NCBI RefSeq assembly: GCF_000204055.1
Contig: NW_006768782.1
Span: 353,401-417,400 of the forward strand
Direction of reading: 5' to 3'
Length of the DNA: 64,000 bases
Source: Melampsora larici-populina 98AG31
Taxonomy: Eukaryota; Basidiomycota; Pucciniomycetes; Pucciniales; Melampsoraceae
Positions 1 through 13,107 of the stretch are shown here, one piece after another (position 1 is the first letter of the stretch; each line of letters opens with the position of its first letter). A model generated the notes under the pieces. It was given only the letters and a program-made list of their open reading frames with translations, searched no databases and was not told where the DNA came from. The position numbers and the translations under genes are program-made.

Positions 1-258
1 AAGAAATCAGATGAGTCCAAATTTCCTCATAGGCAAATAACAGAGACAGCAGAAGTACCTATTGAAGACGAAGAACAAGGGATCATAAGGAAGATCATAG
101 ACGATAAGCTAGTCCGAATCAACGGAAAAGACGTCAGATTATACCTAGCAAGATTCAAGAATGCCACGGCAGACCGAGACAAATGGCTTGAAGCCAAAGA
201 TATACCTAACTCATCATCTCTACTTAGGAAATTCAGAGTAGCGAAGAGATCAAAATAG
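1..258 (+). CDS. Ty3/gypsy polyprotein, C-terminal end (partial)
   Basis: Open from base 1 to a TAG at 256-258, with no start inside the window. The 85 residues end in a chromodomain-like tail: 'GIIRKIIDDKLVRINGK', then 'RLYLARFKN' followed by 'DKWLEAKDIPNSSSLLRKFR'. This matches the layout (linker, 'YLVRFKN', 'D+W', 'IP...LLR+FR') found at the end of integrase in fungal gypsy polyproteins. The module is thought to steer integration through chromatin contacts. The rest of the element (gag, protease, RT, integrase core) lies to the left of the window, so I cannot say whether it is intact. A TG with a purine-rich tract just before it follows 30 bases downstream, as expected of a 3' LTR. Confidence 0.75.
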   Translation, partial: KKSDESKFPHRQITETAEVPIEDEEQGIIRKIIDDKLVRINGKDVRLYLARFKNATADRDKWLEAKDIPNSSSLLRKFRVAKRSK

Positions 259-288
259 AATAGTATACACTACCTTGTGGTTGGGGAA

Positions 289-1860
289 TGTCAGTACTCG
301 AGATCTTACACCTAGAAGCCCCAAGAGTACTTCAAAATAGACTACATGGGGAACCACTACGTCTTTACACAGTTGTAAATAAAACCTTTATTTTATTATA
401 TCATCATTAAAATATCCTTTACACTTCATGTACAATATATTCTAAAGTAACCAAAGTATCGAAGATTTATAAAATACCATAAGAATTCACATAATGAAAA
501 AACCACAACTTAGAGGTCTAGTATCAAAGACCCAACCAAGAAGTAGAATACAAGAAATGAATAGAACACTCTGAGAAAGAACAAGAACTGAGTATATCAA
601 ACAAACTAAGAAACGAAGGAATAGAAGTTACTTACGAGCCAAGAGCATTTAAGACATATTACGTAAAATCATAGTATTAATAAGTGCAAATAAATTCACA
701 AGAATCGAAAAACTTGTATACAAACTTATACGTAAATAAAGTAAAAGAGACCTACTGAATAGAATCACTACGGAGTGAAGATTACCGAGGACTCTGAGAG
801 ATCCAACAGTTCTCAAACCACGAAAGGTTTTGTAGTTATGATAAAACTCGAAAGAAACACTAAGGAAACTAATCGACTAAAGAAAAGAATTCGTCACGAC
901 GTTCGAAGGATGATATCCTTACTACGGACGGTATTAAGAGAAAAGTTCAGATTGATAACCATCTATGTCGTTCGCTGAAGGCTTGACCAGTGAGTGAGAA
1001 GAGTATAAAGCCGCGAACCTTTTTGCCCTCAGAAGAGAGAGGCATCACATTTTACCTTTATAAAAATTTCTACCAAGAAATCGTCAGTGTTCTTTAAATC
1101 TTCTGAATCCACTAGCAGCCTTAAATCCCAATCATCTAGCACTATTTCCTTTAGCAATTAGTACTGATATTCTCGATTAATCTCTGTTCGTCCTATTCCT
1201 TCGATTCTAGAACCTAGATTCTACTTAGAAATCAAAACATCGTAAAATAAACGTAAACACCCCCTCACTTTCTATTGAAATACTTTCAGCACGGTACACC
1301 ACCTTTATTGACTCCCTTTAATCGTTACTACTCCATAGGCTGCTATTTAGTTCCCGACCCAGTTAATAATCATTAAACCGGCTCAGTAGGGTCCTCACCT
1401 CTGAACATTATTTCCTTAGAATTTATCCGTAAGTGAACTTCTACTTCATCAATACTACCGTTCTCGCAACTCATAGTTGTACAAGATCCCTGTATTATCT
1501 TCGATCCCTGTATTATCTTCGGATTTTCAGGCTACTCTGAGCTATAAGCTCTAGAGAAAACACAGGTTTAGGAGTGACGCTCCCACCGCTGTTAGACTAA
1601 CAGTAAGCCTGTGCTCTTCTTAGAAGAATTACTCATAAACAAATCACTCGTCTTTAATTACTTAGGTAACTCTAGAATCAACCATCCCACGTACCCAGCG
1701 GGATTCCAGTCAGGTCTTCAGACAGCGTAAGTCCAGATTGTTTAGCTGTCAAGGTAATAGCCACCCTGACAGTAGGCTCCCATAAAACTTTTCGAGCTCT
1801 GAGCAGGCCCATATAAGTTTTATATACAATTTCATACACCTAAACACACAATTGAAGCCA
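289..1860 (+). mobile_element. Probable 3' LTR and downstream repeat DNA
   Basis: Thirty bases after the polyprotein stop, a short G-rich tract (TTGGGGAA, 281-288) is followed by TGTCAGTACTCGAG. That is the order polypurine tract then LTR 5' end. A TATAAA at 1005-1010, followed by G+C-richer sequence, could be the LTR promoter. I could not find the matching LTR end or a target duplication, so the right border is arbitrary. No convincing coding sequence was found here; the short frame at 775-978 has no recognisable features. Confidence 0.35.
1485..1520. repeat. 18-bp tandem duplication
   Basis: GATCCCTGTATTATCTTC at 1485-1502 is repeated perfectly at 1503-1520. It lies in non-coding repeat DNA. 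It is of the same size class as the 16- and 20-bp duplications found in element genes further along the window. Confidence 0.9.
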
Positions 1861-2600
1861 GAATTTGGCCCCTTTGGTTCTTTTTAGCTCTTAGAATAAT
1901 CAATTTGTGATGTGCCCTGGTTGGCCCTGATTGATTTCAGGATCTCCTTGGGTCTGCCCAGGGCCACTCTGTCACACTAAGGGCCAGGTCACAGCCCTAC
2001 CTCAGCTATGTATGATCACCTGTCACATTTAGGGCCGTGACCCAACCCTGTGATTTCAGGGCTGGCCCCGGGGCCAAATTTAGCCCTGAGCACTGCCAAC
2101 ATATTTGCCTTGGGTTGAGAAATCTAAGGCATCATTGGATGCAAATCCTTGGATAAATCCTGTCCAAGGTTTCAATCCAAGGAAATCTTATGTGCCATAA
2201 AATTGCTCAGATCAAATCCTCAGACAAGAACTGTCTGAGGGTTTAGACCCAAGAATACCTCAGATTGAGAGAGCCGAGGTAAAAATGTTGGCAGTGGAGT
2301 GAACCCAATGACCTCTGAAAACTGCTCAGGGCCAGCCAGGCCTGGTAGAAGACTAGTGGGAAGGCATTTTTCTGGCAACAAAAGGGTTGGTGCCCGGGCA
2401 GGGTCAGCCTCCTGAGCCACCTGAAGTGCCCACAGGGCCATATGCAACTGTCATCAAGCCAAATTTGGATTCCCTGGGGTGCATACTGTCAGCTCTGTGA
2501 AAGTCATTTGGTTGGGCAGGTCCAGGTCTGGGTCACAGCCCTAGTCACATTAAGGACAACTACAATGTGACTGGACAAGCTCATAAATTTTGACTATCTT
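1861..2600. repeat. G+C-richer intergenic repeat, unclassified
   Basis: This block is visibly richer in G+C than its flanks and re-uses short motifs. 'GGTCACAGCCCTA' occurs near 1988 and again near 2531, and GGGCC/GGCCC words recur throughout. It may be a decayed non-autonomous element. I found no clean terminal repeats, target duplication or gene. Confidence 0.3.
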
Positions 2601-2651
2601 TCAAAGATCAGTAGCATCACAATGATATAATCAAGATTCAAGATTCAAGCC

Positions 2652-2972
2652 CAAGGCTGCCACTATACTATACTATACTATACTATACTGCACTATACTA
2701 TACCACATCTGAAATATACTTGGTATGGTATAGCTTTAAACATAGTATAGTATAGTTGAAATATACTCAGTATAGCTTAAATATACTGAAGTATAGTCAG
2801 TTTTTTTTGAAAACTTGTATAGGCATCTTCCAGGATATTTGGTAAATCAAACTATACTGGCTATATTTTTCAGTATAGGATAGGTTCAACTATACTGGTA
2901 TAGTTGTCCATATAGTATGAACTATACTATACCCATAGTATTATATACTACTATAGTGTAGTGGCAGCCTTG
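2652..2972. mobile_element. Fold-back element filled with ACTAT/TATAC repeats
   Basis: The left end reads CAAGGCTGCCACTATACTAT (2652-2671). The reverse complement of the right end (to 2972) reads CAAGGCTGCCACTACACTAT, giving inverted ends that differ by one base over 20. Almost the whole 321-bp interior is built from ACTAT, TATAC and GTATAG words, including a perfect run of ACTAT units near 2662-2690. The whole unit could fold on itself. No coding sequence and no clear target duplication were seen, and no family was recognised. Confidence 0.55.
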
Positions 2973-4018
2973 ACAAGACCCTCTAACCAAGTCCCCACCA
3001 AAAAAAACTCAGCCATCTCACCAGTAATTCATGCAGCATTTAGCCCATAAACTATGTGGTCTTGTATCAGTGACTGTGGGGGAACCACCAATTGAAGGGC
3101 TCTGATGATAGCCATTTCAAATCTCTATCACCCTGTTGTGATCAGCATAAAAATAACAGCTTAATCAAGGGGTTTGTTGCACACAATAGTCCAAAACCAA
3201 AATATTTGTTTTTGACAGGTAATCAATCCACAATGATGATGTGTATATTACTTGACAGAGCCAGTAACATCATCATACATACATGCACTCGAAAGAAAAA
3301 CTTTATTTAAAAGTCTTTGGAGAAAATGGTGAGATTATCAATGGAATTGATTGAAGGAGTATATATTCCATGTTTCAAATGAAATAATTATAAACTAAGC
3401 TTATATTTCTTCCATACCTCTTCTTGTGTATGTCTCAGAATCCCTTGAGCTGCGAGTCAGTGTACTGTTATACTTTCATCATGATATTTGTGTTTACATC
3501 CACTATCACCTTTGGTTTTGCATGATTGAGACTTTTCTTTTCTATTTTTTCTTTGAGCATACTGAACGGGAAGTTTGCTTTCTTCACTAGGAATTCAATA
3601 CGTGATCTGGGAATTTCATTTTCATTTTCATTTTTTATTATTTTTCGAGGTCATTGTTACTTGAGGTATGATGTGGCGTAAACTGAAAGAATGTAATTCC
3701 GGTTGAATTGCATCCACCTCACCAGGGACTCTAAATAAATGTCTCAATCTTGTACGTCTAAGAAGGCTTATGTGTTTAAATAAAGTTCAGATGGCTGTTG
3801 AAGTTGAATACAAAGACTCGATTGGATTCAAAGTGTTATGATATAGTTCATAAGAGCAAGGATCAAATTGGCAAGCCAGCTTGCCGGCAGGCCGAAACAA
3901 CCCCGTGCTTTTTCTTATGATGGCGTATATCTAATCAAAGTGGATAGATGATTTGTTAGTTCAAACAATTGATCTTCACCTGAAAGAAGTGCAGGTTGTG
4001 TGTAGAAGCTTTGAAGGA
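2973..4018. other. Gene-free stretch
   Basis: A+T-rich DNA downstream of the secreted-protein gene. No reading frame longer than about 70 codons has recognisable content. Nothing else was seen apart from short TTTTCATTTTCATT repeats near 3605-3635. Confidence 0.5.
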
Positions 4019-6221
4019 CTAACCTTCGATTCTACAATCACAAACTGGGAGATTTACAACACAATCTGAAGTGGGATCCAGCGGAAGATCACTAGCATTG
4101 AGAAAACGTGGTAATATCAGCTCAAGACACTCTCATTATTCAAAAGCTGGAAGAAACTTACATCGTTGCGTTTGGAGGGTGACCAAATCCGCCAAATTTG
4201 TTTTGACAACTGATAGAGGCATTGGTCAAAAACTGAGTAGTGTAGCCAAATTCTTCTTCAATTACGTGAGCGTTCTCAAATTTTCTCTCCTCCTTGTCAT
4301 CGGATACTCTGACAATGTTATACATCCTGATTGAGAATACAAGGTAAAGATCAGGACGGGTTCAAAAAACTGGAGAGTAAGAAGATTATTGGGCCACAAG
4401 GCGCTCCGAGATTACTTACGTTCCTTCAGGATCGCAGTATGATAACACATCATTTCCCGGTAATGCTCCATTTTTTCCATCTCCGTTACAAAGATCCTGT
4501 CATAGTTGTGAAGATTGGGTGGAGACCGAGATACAAATGGTAAATGACTGCCCATGCTGTATAATCAGCTTGCCCAGACTTCAATGTGGACTTACCGATC
4601 CGATGGTGACAAATGAATCCTTTACAAAGAATGAAATTCATGATCAGCTAAAATTAAGAGGCAGATAATTTAAGCACATAACCGAACCTACCATCGATTT
4701 GAGAATTGCTACCAATGAAAGTACAGTGGTAACATTTTTGAGTTCATCGGCCAAAAGGGGAAGAAATATTGAAGGCTCGGGGGTGATGTAGGTTCCGTTA
4801 GAAATAGCACCATAAATCCCATCGTTGGCGCTTATTCCTTTTTCAAGGGTTCCGGCGACCACTTCCGAGATTCTCCCTATCACTTGCTTTTCGTAAGCTG
4901 CGAAAGTGTTCGAGAGGTGTGCCCACTATGAACGAAGTGAAATAAACATCATTATTCATGCTCAAATTCTTGCAAATTTCGCTTCATAGGTCATGAACTC
5001 CACTAACAGATGTGAACGCGTCACGCTCAGGTCCTGGTGGGAGACGGATAGCGCCACCAGCAAATTCAAATGCTGCGGTCATAAGGTTACCACCGATGTT
5101 GAAGATATCACCAACGAGTCCTTGGAAAGAGTTGAAAAATGCCATGATATCGATAAGGAGGGTGTTGGAGACCATGAAGAAAGCTCCATTGACACTCAGA
5201 TCGAGCTTAAGATGCTCAAGAGTGGCGAGATCGACCGCTGGGAAACTATGATTAGTCAGTTCTAGTCAGCCTATGCTTCAGGTTTGATTAGGGTAGATAC
5301 AAGAAAGTGACCAAGCCTTCAGACTGACAGTGATGCTAGTAAGAGAGATATTGTCGCTGTGCAGAAGATCAACAACATCAGTCTCCTGGTGCACACTACA
5401 TGCACCTTCTACTAAAGGACTCCAATCCTTACTCACCTTGTACGAAATTGATACCAAAGGTCAAAGCTTGGACCAAACCATTGATATGTGTATTCCACTG
5501 CTGTATGGCAAACAGAATGTACCAATCAGGTAGCCCGACAGGTTGGCAAAGCTAGAGGAACCAGAGGACAAGTTGGTGTTTTGTGAGCTCTTGCAATAGA
5601 GCAAATCATTTTGTATAGGATCATAAATTCTAACTTACTTGTCCTGCGTGGCACCGGTTTCCAACTCCACAGTCGAAACTTGGGGCGCGCTTTGATTCGG
5701 CGTACGCCTGTGTGTGTGAAGGAGGATGTGGTCAGTGAGGAATTCTTTCTGCACAACCTTGTTGCTGCAGCTTCGATATGGGCTCTCTGTTCATTCTTGT
5801 ATGGCCTAGAAGATCGCAACATTCAAGACACCCTCTTCTACCTTTCATGAACACAGAGGAGGTTGCCTTGAATCGTCATTGACAACCTTGAAGTCTCTAC
5901 TTCTTTTGTAGACGACAAATCTCATGGCATCATGGAGTAGCTTACCTTTACGCTCAAATTTGCCCCACCGGGATATGTTTGGAGATAGTGATCGAGTCCT
6001 AGCTTATTCCAAGTATCCTTCGTGAACGGCAAGGCTTTGCAAGAATCATTGACCGGTGCGGACGGATTCAAGGGCGGGCCAGTAGGCTGGGATTGCGAGC
6101 CTTGCCCTGACCCACCACCTCCCCCAAAGAGAGAAGACATTGAAGATGGTGACATTTGTGCATCGACGGAAAATACAAAGACGACGATGATAAGGGTGAA
6201 AAGGAATGTGGGATGCCGCAT
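4019..6221 (-). CDS. Secreted Cys-containing protein, 10 exons
   Basis: Exons (minus): 6221-5946, 5707-5639, 5551-c.5437, c.5385-5301, 5237-5008, 4925-4692, 4619-4596, 4496-4420, 4326-4162, 4091-4019; about 446 aa. All junctions close in phase except exon 3/exon 4. There the best donor (GTGAGT, 5436) leads to a stop, and only a weaker GTACAA donor keeps the frame. The N-terminus 'MRHPTFLFTLIIVVFVFSVDA' is a clear signal peptide, followed by a Gly/Ser/Pro-rich stretch. Downstream are 'FDCGVGNRCHAGQLCQPV', 'PDWYILFAIQQWNTHINGL', two hydrophobic segments (residues roughly 230-280), several N-glycosylation sites, 'CNGDGKNGALPGNDVLSYC' and a tail 'CVVNLPVCDCRIEG'. I do not know the function. The Cys pattern with hydrophobic mid-regions resembles an uncharacterised basidiomycete secreted/membrane family (from memory). 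The 24-nt exon 7 is unusually small. Confidence 0.72.
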
Positions 6222-7772
6222 GGCGAGCGGTTCGGTCGGGTAGCCGGGGTCGAGGAACGAATGTGGGATCTCAAGGAATGAACGAAGGAAAGGTTGCGGT
6301 TTGCCAGACGAGATGAGCGTAAATCAAAACGAACCGTGACGTGAACTGATGGAGAGCGAGACTGAAGAGCCACAAGCGCCGGCAGAAAACAAAGTTATAG
6401 AAATGTCTGGGACAATCATTCCATTATGGTGCGACTGTCAAGACATATTCCCTGGACTACTTGAAACACATCAGGAGCGCACAAGAAGAAGAAGAATCGA
6501 TATTCTGAGGAAGAGAGAAGAAAAGTCTAGTTAGGTCCAAACGTGTACAGTAACATGTCTGACTCTCAAACAATCTCCATTTCGCGAGCTTCAGGCGGGT
6601 GAATCAACGAAGTGTCGATGATATGGCACCGTGCTTGATTTAACATGCTGCTTGAAAGCACTCAAAGGCTTCTCATCTGACAAGTTGCCTTTGCCAAAAG
6701 ATACCGATGCCCTGGATTAAATACGCTCAGCACGGGATGAATGGTATTTGTGCCGTGTTGGGTCACGAGTGTAACACCAAAATCGACAAGGGAGCAATTG
6801 TAACACAATCTGGTGGGATGCCCAGTGTGAAGAAGCTACCCCTCAAACCTGCCACAGATCCATACATATGAAACTAAAGATTCAACGTCAAGGAACATGT
6901 AGCCTGTGAGAGCGAAATTTTAAAAACCAAAAAAAGCCATTTGACCATCATTCATACCGTCCACCTCTGGGGATGAACCATGCCAATAAGCCGACTCCTA
7001 CCAAGTGAGCCGAGCTTGGGAATCATGATAAACGCCGTGACGCTCGCCAAGTAGAAAAAGCATCGAGCTTGACTTGCTGTTGACAGTCATCCCCTCGTTG
7101 ATATATTACGAGTAAGTCTTTTATGAGTTGAGGATGACCAGACGCCCTGGACAATGATGACAGTACGCAGGTTCCTCCCCAGCGCTAGATGAATCATGGA
7201 GCGAGTCATGATTGCAAGGATGTGAGCGTTGGAAAATCCGGGGCGCAGCATGTGTATGTAGAAAGAAGGGTAAGAAAATGAAACTTTCCATTGAAATGTG
7301 AATAGTCTCTCGGCGCTCATCATGAACCTTTTCCTTGGGTGCATGACTCAAGGCTTGGTTAACTGGGCTAGTAGCCTGTCAACCTGGTTCAAAGCCACCT
7401 CTACATGATCATCTGTCCAATCAAATTACCATTACTGTATATACATCTTGGTTTCATTGGACACTACATCTATCATCACATCAAACATTGAATGCAAGCC
7501 GCAAGGGAAGAGAAAAACCCACATCAAGACGAAGTAAAGATGATCATTATCAGGTACGAAAATTAAAAAGCCAACACATATGCTTATAGTCTTCCAGACA
7601 AAAAAAGAGAAAGAAAACTTAAGAAACTCTCGAGAAAAGAAAAAAAACAAAGAGAAGAGTTATACAAAAAGAGAATAAGATCTATAGCTTCATTTGTAAG
7701 ATAAACAATCATTAGTAGTTGATAAAAAGAATAATAAGGATAACCAACACTTTTGAATCCAATTTCCTTGAT
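6222..7772. other. Intergenic, between secreted protein and kinase
   Basis: Holds the promoter side of the secreted-protein gene and the 3' side of the kinase gene. The kinase end (7560-7740, read on the minus strand) is T-rich, as expected of a 3' UTR. Short frames here (for example 7087-7351) overlap in several phases and show no protein-like composition. No gene was supported. Confidence 0.5.
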
Positions 7773-10700
7773 TCATTCCCCCTCATCTACTTCCTGTAAG
7801 CTTTCCAAGTTACGAAAATTCGACGAAGAGGAACTAGATTGATGAGTGAGTTCTGGAGGGGTTGGTTGGCTTGTGTCATGTCCAGTTCCTGCCACCGCCA
7901 TCGGACCAGTGCCACTAGTAGACCACATCAGCTCATCTTCACCACTGTTCATCATCTCTAAACATCTTGAGAGGTCTACCATCCAAGCATGATTGAGAAG
8001 TTCCGCCGCGCTGGGACGCTTGACTGGATCGAGTGTCAAAGCTTGTCGTATGAAGTCAATTCCCAATTCTGATAACTCGCTGGGATCCGGTAAAGGTGGA
8101 TGTTTAGTAGCAATGCCAATATGAAACATAATCGCCCTATGAACCAGCCGGGATGTCGTCATCTATATCAGCATCTAACATAGTGATTGGGACAAGTTAA
8201 AAGAAGAAGTACGTACCATTCGTTGTCCAGATTACTCCACGGCCTTCGTCCAGTCACGCACTCCAATACCACACATCCTAAACTCCAAATGTCCATCGCC
8301 CCTGGCCTCCCAAACTCTTCACCTTTGATCACTTCCGGGCTCATGTACATTGGCGTACCCGTCAAACTGTTCATCTCCGAACCCTTAGGGTTACCCGGAT
8401 CCATCATACCTTTGTTGATCATGGATTTGCTCCTTTTCGATCGAGCGGCAAGAGTTCGACTCTCTCTTGCCAAGATCTTCGCCGCGCCGAAATCGACATA
8501 TTTCAGTCTGCCTTCTTTGTCCAAAAGGATGTCTACAACAACGCAACCACCAGATCAGTAAGATAGCCACACAAATGCATTATAGAAAGACAGACATGTC
8601 TGAAGCTAATATTAGTGTAAACTTACTATCAGGTTTGATATCACGATGTACGACATCCATTGAATGCAAATAATGTAATCCTTCAAGCAACTGATGAGCA
8701 TACATTTGACAAATAACCTCTTCTTCTACTTTTCCATTCTCCAACAATGCAGCCAACGTTCCACCTTCGCAATACTCTTGAAAGATATAAACCTTATCTC
8801 GATGAACCTCGATTCCAAAGTATTCGACAATATTAGGATGCCGAAGAAGTGACATGATATTCATCTCATCTCGAATCTGATCGACCAATTTAGGAGCAGT
8901 AGAAATGTCCTGAAGTTTGATCTCCTTCACTGCCATCACATCGCCAGTATCCAAATTGACAGCGAGATAAACTTGTCCGAATGTTCCACCACCCACGAAT
9001 CGACCTTGCTGCCAGCGTATGGAGATATTGGATGTAGATGACGCAAGGAACAGTAGACCACGATTATCGGTAGCATTGTGATCTAACTCTTGTCCGGCTA
9101 ATCCAAGTGATGCCAACTTCTCGTGCCGAGCCGCATCTAATGCAGCCAAGGGCCCTCGCCCTCGCTCTCGCCTCTCTCTCAGGCTAGACATAGCCGAATT
9201 GAGGCCAGCGTTACTCGTCGCATTACCCTGATCTTGAACCCCTTCAGAGGCCGTCAAAGACCAATCTCTACCTTTCATATGAGCCATCTTTGTCTCTAAT
9301 CTCCACTTCATCTCTTGCCTTTGCGCCTCTAATCGTTCTTTCTGTTGCTTGGCTTCTGCTTTGCTTCTGGCGCCTAGTACATCGAAATGTGATATTAACA
9401 ATGACATACATCGAGCTACCTTTGATCTCAATCGTACAAATTGTTCTTCTGTCAGCTCAAGGATCATGTCATCCTTAGTCTTCTCCATCACAAACTCTAA
9501 AGCATTGACAGCAGCCCTAAAAGTCTTGAGATCATCAGTCTTGCAGTCATCCGAAACAAAGGTGATCCATTTGATTCCGAATTGGATCAATAGAGCAGTA
9601 TACCGTTCGCGAATAGCCTTCTCCATGTATCTCATGCTGCGCTCAGACAATTCGGCTGCGAAGCTGAAGTACGCTGTAAGCAGAGGCTCGGATCCAGGCA
9701 CCTGTTTGACTGCTTGGATAATTCGATCTACACTCTTTATCACCGTTTCACTCATTCGATAACTAGCGCGTTTGATCTTTTTGATCTCTCGATTGACTCG
9801 GAAAAGATGAGCTTTCTGATCCACCACCGTAAGGGCTCGAAAGGCGGGAAAAGTGCCCAAGAAAGCGGATTTAGCGAGATAGAGGTGTTGACCAGGCCCA
9901 TCCGCCACCAGCCGGACTCGATGATCTCGTACATCCAATTCCACCCTTGGCAAATCGATGTTCATCACTTGACCGGTCCACATGAATGGATCTCGTGGAG
10001 ATAAGATCAGAATATAATGAGGATAGATGACTTTGGGTGTGTGATTCGACTCATGTCCCAATTCCTCCTCGTCGTCATTTGATGGTTCGTTGACCGCTGG
10101 TTCAGCCGATGCGACAGTATCCTCGGCTGGTACAGGCTCATTAGATGGAGGCGGTGGGGATGGGGCCAGGAGAGGTGAAGGTGGAGACGATTTGTTATTC
10201 CTCGTTGCTGGTGGCTCATAATCAGGCTGAGTTTGAATATGGAAGCACTTTGATAATAATTCTGAGACAATGTCTGGGCGTTGACTTAAAGACGGAGATC
10301 CGACTAAGTAGATACCATCACGTTCAAAGTTACCAGTGTAGATCAAGAAATGATTAGTCTCATTTAAGCCACCGACAAACAAACTCAGATCGATTGCGCT
10401 TTTTTCTAAAGCATACTCAGCCGAGTTTTCAAAGCGGCTAAGAATTGTTCGACTGAATCGTAAGACTTTACGATGGCGCTGACGTAGAGATGAGAGGATG
10501 AGATCATTCCATCGGATAAGTTCGGGAATATTGACCTTTCTTGCGCTTAACCTTTTTTCTAGGATGACTAGATTTGCATCAAAGAAATGATGAACACGGG
10601 ACATGAGCCGATGTGTCAGAGTACTGAGTAATATAATTTCAATTATAGTCAGAACAAGACGAAGGATCCCTTCATGATTGGCTTCTCAATTACCCACTCG

Positions 10701-13107
10701 ACTCATCGGAGGATAAGGAGAAGAAAGCATATTAAAGACTGACCTATAATGTTCACCTAGGAGTACGTCTCCACCTTGGATCTCAGCTACAGCAGACTTC
10801 AAAAAGCTCCATTCGCCTTCAACGATTTCTGTATCTTTAGAGTCCAAAGTCTTATTACTTCCGGTCAGAATATGTGTATCCAATAGTCTAAAGAAAAACT
10901 TGAGTGCCTGTGTCAAAGTTTCGTCAAACGCGCGACGATCTGCATCTGGAAGACACATATCCCAATTTGGCTCTTGATCCATAATTTTCATCCATGATTT
11001 CTTGACGGCGGTGGCGTGAGTTAAACCGGTTCTGAAGTCGTCTGTGAGTTGTTGCAGTAGTACCAATGATAATTCAGATAAATCACTCTTCAGTAGTTTA
11101 GCGTTTTGCAATCGTATTCTTAAGACCTCTTGCATCAAAGATGGAGCAAAGTTGGCCAAGATGATCAAGTCATCGCGATAAGACGGAAGCCTCAATTTCT
11201 CGAAAGCCTTTGCAAACTTGATCATCGTCTCCTTCGCACGAACAATGAGCGTATTGAGTGAATCAAATGTGTTTTCAGCAAAAAGACGATTAAGTGAACC
11301 TTCCTGTAGGATTCGCTCGACAAAAGTCGAAGGTTCAAGGAGCTGTTTGGTTGGTCTGAAGGAGGTAAGCTGGCCGTTGGCCATCTCGTAATGTGAAAAC
11401 TGGGATAAGTTCGGATCAGCTGAATGGATTGTGACAGCCGCATTGGACGACGACGACGACAGCGGAGGAGATGACGGATTGATGCCTTCCAGCTTATCAC
11501 TGCTCATGAATTTCTGCAAGATTCCAATCTGCATTCTCAATCCACGATGATTGTTATCCCAAGAGCGAAGAGTCTCCAATTTTGACACGAAATCCGCTTC
11601 CCTCCACGCCGGCCGCTCCCTCCACATGAACTTGTTAGATGGGTATAAAGATTCACACCAATCGACGCGGTTTAAGAGGGATTGGACTAATCTTATAGCC
11701 TCGTCTCTTGGGGTTGCAAATGGTACTTTGAAGTTATGTACATCCTCCAATACATGATCCATCTGTAACCTGGCACCTTCTAAGCAGCGCTGCTCGTCGG
11801 GTACAGTGCGACAGCGTAGATAAGCCCTAAGACCAACCCAAATGTCGGACATTCTTGAGGCATCCTGCTGTCTGATCGTAGCTTCCTTGCCACCCGATAC
11901 TTCAGATATCCGAGTTTTCTCAGTCCTCAAGACCTCACCAGTTAAGACGTTCGTTAACATATCCTGCCATTCGAATCGTTCCCGCTCTTCAGGCCTGAGG
12001 TCATTATGAGAATGTCCGACGGTACTTGAAGGTGAGTGCTGGCCTCCTAGATCGATGTAGCCACTTCCGCCACTGTCATCATCTGTGAATCGACGTGCGG
12101 AGATATCATAAGCAGTGACACCTTTCAGCTCCTTGAATTGGAGAATCCGACGCCGTATGGTACTTGCCATCCGTCCAGGTGTATGTGGAGGCTGAGATGT
12201 ATATGGACCATTAGGTTGCGATGAGTCAGGTGGTGCAGAAAGATGGTTACCATCTTCCGGCCAGTAGTGATGGGCCCAGCGTTGATCAGCTTCGCCCTCA
12301 TCACCGTCCTCGCCTTCAAAGTCATCTACATCACTGCCACTATCTGCTTCATCACCAGCGCCGAACCCATAGGATGGACCGCTAGGTTCTTCCGCTTCGG
12401 GAGTTTTGTTTTTGAGAATTGAAGGTATCATTTTCAGTTGAGGACCACGGGTGTAGGGGGAACCAGAATGCCGGGATGTGTTAGAGTGATTCGAGCCGTT
12501 GCGAGAAGTAAATGAAGGATTGAGCGTGGCAGAGGGGTGAGGATGTATGGCAGATGATGGTGATCGGTGCTGTCGACGAGAAGTGGGTGAAGAATGAGAG
12601 GATGAGATGCTTAGTGGCTTATTACGGATCTGGACACTGCTTCGGCTGCTGCTACCACTACTACTACTATCAATGTCCGAGATGGGTGGCGAGCATGAGT
12701 GGGAGAGATGCTGGGACGAGTTACGGTGGAGAAGGTTGCTTCCAAGTTGCGAGCCGAAGCTTGAGTCGGTGGTGGAGGGGCTGGATGATCGCCCGGATTC
12801 ACTCCTTTTACGGTGATGACTGCGCCCGTTCAAGTGAGATGGATTTCCAATTGGTGATTGCGGGCGAACGCCAACGAGCTGAGTTGAGTTCGATCGAGTG
12901 ATGAGATGAGCTTGATAAGTATGAGGGATAGTGGTAGTATGTAAATCTGAAAGGAGTGCTACTCACCGATGAAGATGAATCACCTTCGCTCCCTGGGCTC
13001 TCCTCATCTAATAGCGCTCCACTACTAGTCACGGCGTTATTCGGTCCAGAATCACCTCGCTCTGAGCCCCGATACACAGGCGAATGCACGAATTCAACCC
13101 TCGGCAT
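7773..13107 (-). CDS. SSK2: Ssk2/Ssk22/Wis4-type MAP kinase kinase kinase
   Basis: Five exons (minus): 13107-12967, 12878-10744, 10623-8627, 8532-8217, 8136-7773. All phases close, giving about 1,650 aa. The first 250 or so residues are Ser/Pro/Arg-rich and probably disordered. The middle holds the long alpha-helical domain typical of this family. The kinase domain is C-terminal: P-loop 'GRFVGGGTFGQVY', Lys in 'VMAVKEIKL', 'HPNIVEYFGIEVH', 'VVHRDIKPDNILLD' split by an intron inside the Asn codon, 'VDFGAAKIL', a roughly 40-residue activation loop ending 'GTPMYMSPEVI', and 'DIWSLGCVVLECVTGRRPW'. The Ala-Ala-Lys after DFG and the long basic activation loop are typical of Ssk2/Wis4. By family, it relays the two-component phosphorelay (Ssk1) signal to the Pbs2 MAPKK in the Hog1 osmotic stress pathway. 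The exon 2/3 junction was chosen (AG|GTCAGT, 10743) because it is the only donor that keeps frame with exon 3. Confidence 0.93.

Noticed and set aside
8217..8532. Unusually long activation loop of the kinase as a novelty
   Set aside because: A long basic insert between DFG and the APE-like motif is normal for the Ssk2/Wis4 family.
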